Positions 55,393 to 64,000 of a stretch of DNA of 64,000 nucleotides are shown piece by piece (positions within the stretch are counted from its first letter, which is position 1; the number at the start of each line of letters is the position of its first letter). Made by a program: the position numbers and the translations under genes. Below the pieces are notes generated by a model. It was not told where the DNA came from, made no database searches, and saw only the letters and a list, made by a program, of their open reading frames with translations. Source of the DNA: Amorphochlora amoebiformis (taxonomy: Eukaryota; Cercozoa; Chlorarachniophyceae); contig BAAHQB010000233.1 in NCBI GenBank assembly GCA_054601695.1, positions 124,001 through 188,000 of the forward strand. Direction: 5' to 3'.

Positions 55393-57514
55393 GCACGTTT
55401 GAATATGTACATATACATTCATCTATGTATATATATATACATATATTTATATTTATATATGTATATATATATATACATATATATTATGTACACAATACAA
55501 AACTATTCTCTCTCTCTCTCTTTCTCCCTTCCTCTTTCTCCCTCTCTCTTTCTCTCTCTCTCTTTCTCTCCCCCCCCTCTCTCTCTCCCTCTCTCTGACG
55601 ATATATATATATAATTATACATAAATATATAAATATATCTGACGATATATATATATAAATATACATTAATATATAAATATATATTACGTGATGTTGATAT
55701 AGATATATATATATATATATATATAATTATATATGTATAGTATACATATATGTGTACATTCGTATACACACACATACATATAATAAATGTATAACTACAT
55801 ATATCTTTGAATATATTTAATACATATATATATATATATATGTATATATATGTATGTACATATATATGTATATACATATACATATAACAAAGCTTGGAGT
55901 AGAGCTTATTGCTCTCCCAAATTGAATCTCGACGAAAAAATAAAAATTACCCGAATATAAAGCGGCTTGATCTCCGATCTCAATATGAGACTTCTTGGAA
56001 CTTTCCACGAAATCGTTCAGCCTGAGAATTTAAATTTTTTTCGGTGAGGAATTAGAGACCTAACCCCGAAAAAATTGGTCCATACTAATAATTTTTCGCG
56101 TGTTTGCGCTCGTGAGCTAACCCTCACCCTAACCCTAACATTAGCCCTGACCCCAACCCTAACCCTAACCCTAACCCTAACCTTAACCCTAACATGTATT
56201 TCGGTCGTGTAAATGTGTGTATGTACTGGTATTGTATGCATGTATGGAACCCTAAGACCTATATGTGTAGGTGTTGAGAAGGGTTAGGGTTAGGGTTAGG
56301 GTTGGGGTTAGGGTTAGGGTTTGGGTTAGGGTTAGGGTTTGGGTTAGGGTTAGCGTTAGGGTTTGGGTTAGGGTTAGGGTTAGGGTTAGAATTATGGTTA
56401 GGGTTAATATTACGAGGATATGGAGACATGGGACACCCTTAGGAGGGAAGCAAGCTTATATAATATATATATATATATACATATATAAATACACACATAT
56501 ATATGTATATATATATATTTATATTATATCTATATATATATACATATATGTATATATATATATATATATAAATACACACATAATATATGTATATATTATA
56601 TATATATATATATTTATAAATACAAATATAAATGTATATATAATATAAAATGCGCATGTAATATATTTAAATCCATACATGTAAAACATTTTAAATGTGA
56701 TTTATCTATATATATATATGATTGACTCACATATCATATGTATGTTGTATAATATGTAAAAATATTTATATAAATAGTATGTGTGTATTTTACAGAAAAA
56801 TATAAATATCCATATTTATACATATCTATATATATATGTACATATATATATATATATCTATTTATATACATGTGAAATGTTAATACATGTACATGTATCT
56901 ATTTACATCTTCGAAAATATGTACATATATATATATATATATATAATATATATATATATATATGTATATTATATATAAAATGTACACATATATATCATAT
57001 ATATATATATCTCTATTAGTATATAAATGTACATATATACATGTATATATATATATATATTATATATATACACATATATATATACATGTTATATTTTTAT
57101 ATGTATATATATATATGTATATATGTGTATATATATTCATACACATATACATAGACATAAGCAAAACAATACAAAATTCACACGTTTGATATTAAGAATA
57201 CATACCCAATTTTCGAATAAATACATTACCATATATATTACCTACATATAATACTATAATATTTCTCAATATGTAATTTTTAATATAAAACTATATAGAT
57301 ATTACATACATGTAATGTTATAATTTTTTGAACGAACACGTGTACCTGTCGGTCTGTGGTGAGCGGTAGAAGAATCGAGAGAAATTTCTCAGAATCCGTG
57401 AGAATTTTCACCTCTGCTTCTAAAGAGCTGGGAATATATAGTGATATATATATATATATATTTATATACTCATATACGAAAACATGTTATCTATGTAGAC
57501 AATATAAAATCTAT

Positions 57515-57566
<52 letters not shown>

Positions 57567-57673
57567 TATATGTATATATGTATATATAACAGTATAGATA
57601 ACAACTATACTTACCTGAATATGTACATGAGTACGGTATATAAATAAATATATATATATATATATTTATATGT

Positions 57674-57724
<51 letters not shown>

Positions 57725-58518
57725 CATATGAAAATGAGTATATACCTTCGGACGATGGAGCCCTTACGTGCGACTTCCAGCCTCTTGTTTACCTCGTCTG
57801 CTAATCTCTCGATGACTGTATAAACAGATGCATGTTTGTGTTTACATACATACAATCTCTTTATGCTAATTTTCGCGATTACTGTATGTATATATGCATG
57901 TGTGTACATTACTGTGTATACAGATGCATGTTTGTATACACATACATACAATCTCTTTATGCTAATTTTCGCGATTACTGTATCTATATATGCATGTGTG
58001 TACATTACTGTATAAACAGATGCATGTTTGTATACACATACATACAATCTCTTTATGCTAATTTTCGCGATTACTGTATGTATATATGCATGTGTGTACA
58101 TTACTGTGTATACAGATGCATGTTTGTATACACATACATACAATCTCTTTATGCTAATTTTCGCGATTACTGTATGTATATATGCATGTGTGTACATTAC
58201 TGTGTATACAGATGCATGTTTGTATACACATACATACAATCTCTTTATGCTAATTTTCGCGATTACTGTATCTATATATGCATGTGTGTACATTACTGTA
58301 TAAACAGATGCATGTTTGTATACACATACATACAATCTCTTTATGCTAATTTTCGCGATTACTGTATCTATGTATGCATGTGTGTACATGCATACAATCT
58401 GTGCTTCTAATCTGTCGAGAACTGTGTATATAGATGCATGTGTGTACATACATACAATCTCTGTGCATGCATACAATTTACTCTGATAATTTCTCGATTA
58501 CTGTGTGGATACATGCAT

Positions 58519-58553
<35 letters not shown>

Positions 58554-58876
58554 CAATAGGCAGACCCTAACCCTAATTGGCTATATATATTCATCATCAC
58601 ATATACATAAAATATATACATATGTATGTATATATATATATACTATATATGATTTATACATATATGTATGTATATTGTACGTATGTATACATGTGCACAC
58701 ATATTAATTTGCACATAAAGGTATGTATAAGGTATATATATATATATATATATTTATATGTATGAATACATACCCATGTGTATGTATACGAAGTAGCATA
58801 TGCATGACGGATATATCATATGTATCTACATGCATACATACAGATACACATTATATGTATGTATACATATATTTAC

Positions 58877-58945
<69 letters not shown>

Positions 58946-59073
58946 CATATATATACATATGTAATATATATATATATATATATATATGTATAGATATAGA
59001 TATATTATATTTATCCTCACCTCTCATCCTCCCAGCTACCTCAGCACACGTCCATCTATCATCTTTGTATTGG

Positions 59074-59105
<32 letters not shown>

Positions 59106-59127
59106 GTATATGTGTATATATACACCC

Positions 59128-59198
<71 letters not shown>

Positions 59199-59239
59199 GT
59201 ACATATACATATGTGTGTATGTATGTATATGTACATATA

Positions 59240-59281
<42 letters not shown>

Positions 59282-59316
59282 GTATACATATACTATATAT
59301 AGCTATATATATATAT

Positions 59317-59371
<55 letters not shown>

Positions 59372-59812
59372 TACACATGGTATGCGCAGCAACCAAACGT
59401 ACCCAATTAAAACCTTGAAATGAGTATTCAATTTGTTTGCCTATTGCCTCAATATGTTGAAACTAAGCAGCAAAGTATATCTAACCAGGCGGTAAGTATA
59501 TATATATTATATATATATATTATTTAGATGTGTATATATTAATATATAGATATGTATATATCAATATATAGATATGTATATATATATATATATATTCCTT
59601 ATCTGTCTAGATTCATACTACAATTCTCATTTCAAAACTAATCAGTATCCATATATGAGTATATACATATGTACATATGTATATATATATATATCCATAT
59701 ATGAGTATACATATGTACATATGTATGTATATATATATATATGTGTGTGTGTGTGTATGTGTGTACATACCTAAAGGTATATAAGCAATAGATGTAAATA
59801 TATATATATATA

Positions 59813-59872
<60 letters not shown>

Positions 59873-60319
59873 CATGAAGCAAATCTATCTGTGATTTGTG
59901 CATACCTGACCGTAACCAGCCATGAGAGAACACACTCTCAAAATCGCTCAGACTACACGGAAGAAATCCTTCTCGAACCCCTGAATATACCCATATATGT
60001 CATATCATATGTATGTTGATATGTATATACATATATTGATGTACACACATATATATATATATATGTATATGTATGTATATATGTATGTATTATATAAATG
60101 TGTATAATCATGTTTATATATATATATATATACATATATGTGTGTGTATGTATTCATGTGTTGTATAAAAAGTAAATATAATATATATATATATATATAT
60201 ATGTATAAAATATATGTTTATACATACATGTACGTATATAATGAAACTCTATAAATATTTTCATACATATATATATTAGTATGCATACATATATATACAT
60301 ATATATATGATATATATAT

Positions 60320-60352
<33 letters not shown>

Positions 60353-60550
60353 TATGTTTGTATATATATTTATATATATATATGTCTACATATGTAAATA
60401 TATATATATATATATATATATACATGTGTATGTATATATAATGTGTACAAAGCATAAGAATGTTTTCATTTACGTACATGTAAAATACATCTATATATAT
60501 ATGTCTATGTATATATAATATATGTATATATATATATATATATGTCTATG

Positions 60551-60581
<31 letters not shown>

Positions 60582-61038
60582 ATATATATATATATATACT
60601 TATATAAATTCATACTTCACATAATAAATTCATATATACATCATATGTTATACATATATACACATGTATACCTTTCGGAGTGAAGTGATAGATTTCTTGC
60701 GAGATATGAGGTACCACAGGGGCTAATGCTTTTACAAGATTCTATATGCATATTAAATATATACATACATATATGTATGGATATATAGCTATATATATAT
60801 ATATATATACTTTTAGAAGATTCTACATACGAACATTTCATATATATATTATATTATATATATATATACACATATATATAACACATATAAATAAACACAT
60901 GTGTGTATATATATATATATATTATATTAGTACATATTATGTATACATATATATATATATATATATATTATATACATATATATATGTATATATATATAAT
61001 ACCTCTAGTATACGAGTTAAAATAGCTTGAGCTCCTTA

Positions 61039-61069
<31 letters not shown>

Positions 61070-61129
61070 CATTATATATATATATCTATCTATATATATA
61101 TATATTATATGTAATACACACACATACAC

Positions 61130-61224
<95 letters not shown>

Positions 61225-61633
61225 CCTCTAGTATAAGAGTTAAAATAGCTTGAGCTCCTTATATATATACATTATATATATACATATATATATATATATA
61301 TTATATGTAATACACAAACATACACACACATATATATATATATATAATACCTCTAGTATAAGAGTTAAAATAGCTTGAGCTGCTCTCCTGGAATCGGAAA
61401 GCTTTCCATCAGCATATAATCGATCCTATATATATATGTATTTATATATAATATATATATATATATATATATGTAAATATATATATATATACATACATGT
61501 AGATATATACTTATATATTAATATTTATATCTTATGTATGTAAAGCTTATCACTACCTTTAAGTTTTCAGGGTTTCAACTATCTCTTATGCTTAGGATAT
61601 ATATATATATACATATATGCATATATATATATA

Positions 61634-61664
<31 letters not shown>

Positions 61665-61912
61665 GATATATATTCCCTCAATATCAGGAACCCCCTAAAA
61701 TATCTAGGTATACTCGTATATATACATATTCGAATATATTCTCACATTCATTATGTATATATATATATATATATATACATATATGTATATATTTATAAAT
61801 AAATAAATATATATATATATATATATGTTATATATAAGTATAATAATGAGATACGTAACACACACATGAATTAATACGAATATATAATATATATATATAT
61901 AACAAATATGTA

Positions 61913-61960
<48 letters not shown>

Positions 61961-62039
61961 TACATATATACACATACACACATACACACAAACATATATA
62001 TGTATATATATGTATGTAATGTATGTATATATATATATA

Positions 62040-62078
<39 letters not shown>

Positions 62079-62155
62079 GACTTTGTCTATCCTGTCTCTC
62101 GCTATCCCTCTCTCTCTCTCTCTTGCCTATTCCATATATATATATATATATATGT

Positions 62156-62198
<43 letters not shown>

Positions 62199-62416
62199 AT
62201 ATTCAAATATATATATTACATATATATATATATATATATATATATTATACATATATGTATATAGTCATGTATATATATATATATATTATATATCTATATA
62301 TATCTTTCTCTATATACATATATATCTTTATATATATATATATATATTTATATATCTTTCTCTATATACATATATATCTTACTATATATATATATTCAAT
62401 ATATATATTCAATGTG

Positions 62417-62454
<38 letters not shown>

Positions 62455-62531
62455 ATGTATCGAGATAAAAGGCAGAAAGCTTCGTGTTAATGAAATGGTT
62501 TACTATGCTCATTGCCTATATATATATGTAA

Positions 62532-62593
<62 letters not shown>

Positions 62594-62781
62594 TAGTATA
62601 TATACACATATTTATATCTCCCTATATATTTACATATATATGATGTTTGCTATCATATAAACATATATATATATATATATTCTATAATTTAAATATAAAT
62701 ATAAATATAAATATATATGTGTATATGTGCAGGCATGCGATACAATTCATACACGTAATATATATATATATATATTATATA

Positions 62782-62833
<52 letters not shown>

Positions 62834-63175
62834 TTATATATGTTTGTATATTATATATATAAATACATATATTAGTATAAATGCATATACATATATAAAT
62901 AGTTGCGGATATGTATTTATATTCTTATGCATATATATACTTGTATATACATATATATATATATATATATAAAATATATATATATAATATATAAAAAAAT
63001 ATATATATATATATATATATATATGACATCTGTGTATGATATGTATATACGCTTCAGTATAATGAATACATATATATATACATATTATATATATATATAT
63101 ATATATATATGAACCTATACATACATACTTACCCACATACAAACATCATACATACATACACCATATATAAACATA

Positions 63176-63252
<77 letters not shown>

Positions 63253-63301
63253 GGGAGAATGCTAATCTATCATATGCATCCGAAATATCCCTATTGAATG
63301 C
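54790..63301 (-). CDS. ileS: Isoleucyl-tRNA synthetase, C-terminal half (5' part outside window)
   Basis: Minus-strand exons: 63301-63251, 62515-62450, 61425-61351, 60741-60672, 59980-59906, 59062-59021, 57815-57746, 57427-57346, 56454-56414, 56021-55951, 55927-55889 (uncertain), 55356-55310, 54938-54790 (TGA). The enzyme charges tRNA-Ile. Seen: end of the catalytic/anticodon junction ([20 protein letters not shown] and [13 protein letters not shown]), then anticodon-binding domain pieces [28 protein letters not shown] and SLEAEVKIL. Last comes the C-terminal zinc knuckle [10 protein letters not shown] with CVRC in the final exon. A zinc-binding C-terminus of this kind is typical of bacterial-type enzymes, so an organelle-targeted enzyme is likely. 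Phase fails only around exon 55927-55889, where an exon is missing or wrongly bounded. A 23-nt intron or read-through is possible at 55928-55950. After the zinc motif the tail ([14 protein letters not shown]) is longer than usual. Confidence 0.88.
55506..55597 (+). repeat. CT-rich tract in IleRS intron
   Basis: 90 bp of CTCTCTTTCTCCC units on the plus strand, so GA-rich on the coding strand: the opposite orientation to the longer arrays in this window. Confidence 0.8.
56117..56410 (-). repeat. Inverted telomeric arrays within one IleRS intron
   Basis: CCCTAA units at 56117-56195 and TTAGGG units at 56281-56407 on the plus strand, facing each other with an 85-bp spacer. Both lie inside the intron between exons 56454-56414 and 56021-55951. 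RNA from this intron could fold into a long stem. Confidence 0.85.
57816..58391 (-). repeat. 96-bp exon-derived satellite, six units
   Basis: GCTAATTTTCGCGATTACTG recurs at 57865, 57961, 58057, 58153, 58249 and 58345, exactly 96 bp apart and nearly identical. On the coding strand each unit contains TACAGTAATCGCGAAAATTA and then GCATAAAGAGATTGTATGT. The first stretch is recognisably related to the start of the adjacent IleRS exon (TACAGTCATCGAGAGATTAG then CAGACGAGG), with an acceptor and a GTATGT donor. More diverged relatives follow to about 58520. The long minus-strand ORF of 321 codons is this satellite read through. Confidence 0.85.
60811..60824 (-). repeat. Ghost of the 5' end of IleRS exon 60741-60672
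   Basis: The minus strand has GTAGAATCTTCTAAAAG, resembling the real start TATAGAATCTTGTAAAAG, about 80 bp upstream. Confidence 0.55.
61003..61036 (-). repeat. Ghost of the 3' end of IleRS exon 61425-61351
   Basis: The minus strand reads GAGCTCAAGCTATTTTAACT then CGTATACTAGAGGTATT: the exon end encoding [10 protein letters not shown] plus its donor. The 5' half is missing. Confidence 0.85.
61225..61260 (-). repeat. Second ghost of the 3' end of IleRS exon 61425-61351
   Basis: Same fragment (GAGCTCAAGCTATTTTAACT then CTTATACTAGAGGTATT), almost identical to the real exon end and about 125 bp from it, so a recent copy. Confidence 0.85.
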
Positions 63302-63335
63302 CTATTAATATATATATATATATATATGTGTATGT

Positions 63336-63370
<35 letters not shown>

Positions 63371-63920
63371 ATATATATCTACATATATATATGCACACGC
63401 ACACACACATAACATATATATTATAATGTATATATATATATACACACACATATGTGTGTGTGTGTATGATAGAGATAGAGGAGGAGAGAAAGAGACAGAG
63501 AATAGAAAGAGAAAGAGATGAGTGAGAAAGAAAGAGAGAGAGAGAGAGAGAAGAGAGATAGGGAGAGACAGAAAGAGAGAGAAAGAGAGAGAGAAAGAGC
63601 TAGAGAGGAAGAAAAGAGAGAGAGAGAGAGAGAGAGTGAGATAGAAGAGAACAAAGGGAGAAGAGAGAGAGAGAGAGATAGAGCAGAAGAGAGAGAGAGA
63701 GAGAAGAGAAAGAGAGAGAGAGAAGAGAAAGAGAGAGAGAGAAGAGAAAGAGAGAGAGAGAGAGAGACTACGAGTGAGAGGGAGAGAGAATAAATGGGGA
63801 GTAAGAGAGAGAGAGAGAGAGAGACAGAAATCGTGGAGCAGACAGAGAGAGAGAGAGAAAGAAAGGAGAGAAACGAAAGCAGAGAAATAGAGGGAAGAGT
63901 AAGAGAGACAGAGAAAGAAG

Positions 63921-63956
<36 letters not shown>

Positions 63957-63957
63957 A

Positions 63958-64000
<43 letters not shown>
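63302..64000 (-). repeat. Intron with TA microsatellites and a GA-rich minisatellite
   Basis: (TA)n and (CA)n to about 63470, then GA-rich units (GAGAGAGAAAGAG) to the window end, pyrimidine on the IleRS coding strand. Arg/Glu and Ser/Leu ORFs here are translated repeat. The next upstream IleRS exon is outside the window. Confidence 0.75.

Noticed and set aside
57816-58391. CRISPR array (regular 96-bp spacing)
   Set aside because: The units are identical throughout, with no unique spacers, and the context is a eukaryotic intron.
57511-58476. 321-codon minus-strand ORF and 192-codon plus-strand ORF
   Set aside because: Read-through of the 96-bp satellite; a unit length divisible by three keeps frames open on both strands.
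59440-59495. Plus-strand exon-like stretch before a strong GTAAGT donor at about 59494
   Set aside because: No partner exons on the plus strand; it falls within an intron of the minus-strand IleRS gene.

Overview
The window looks like nuclear DNA of an intron-rich microbial eukaryote (protist or microalga; I cannot place it further). Evidence: phase-consistent GT-AG exon chains on both strands, TTAGGG/CCCTAA telomere-type repeats, and proteins such as a COP9 signalosome subunit, an NRAMP transporter, a Romo1/Mgr2 protein, an RRM protein and a WW-domain protein. Most long open frames in the window are translated (TA)n and are not genes. The real exons are 20 to 400 nt islands embedded in (TA)n. 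I assembled them by hand from splice sites, reading phase and family motifs, so individual boundaries are predictions.

Layout. 209-4963 (+): 3' part of an unrecognised gene. 5837-6158 (-): Romo1/Mgr2-like mitochondrial membrane protein, divergent from 6303-21038 (+), a long gene for a coiled-coil plus WW-domain protein with a hydrophobic C-terminus. 21675-31745 (-): RRM RNA-binding protein, convergent with the previous gene and divergent from 32150-35283 (+), COP9 signalosome subunit 7. 36560-51458 (-): complete NRAMP/SLC11 divalent metal transporter in 26 exons, divergent from 52004-52697 (+), a small membrane protein. This is followed by 52856-54346 (+), a basic low-complexity protein. 54790 to beyond 63301 (-): C-terminal half of an isoleucyl-tRNA synthetase, whose 5' part lies outside the window.

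Three genome-scale patterns stand out. (1) Long AT microsatellites sit almost only inside introns. The stretches between genes (4964-5836, 21039-21674, 31746-32149, 35284-36559, 51459-52003, 54347-54789) are complex sequence without them, often rich in CTAG and TACG. (2) All interstitial telomeric arrays lie in introns, often directly at a splice site and several times in inverted pairs, and a 43-bp dispersed element accompanies many of them. (3) Introns carry decayed copies of a neighbouring exon. Tandem exon duplication seems frequent, giving three 42-nt coiled-coil exons, in-frame cassette exons, truncated exon ghosts and a 96-bp exon-derived satellite.

No rRNA, tRNA, CRISPR array, complete transposon or prokaryotic operon was seen. 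The proteins belong to unrelated pathways (mitochondrial import, protein degradation control, metal uptake, translation, RNA binding), as expected for a eukaryotic gene neighbourhood.
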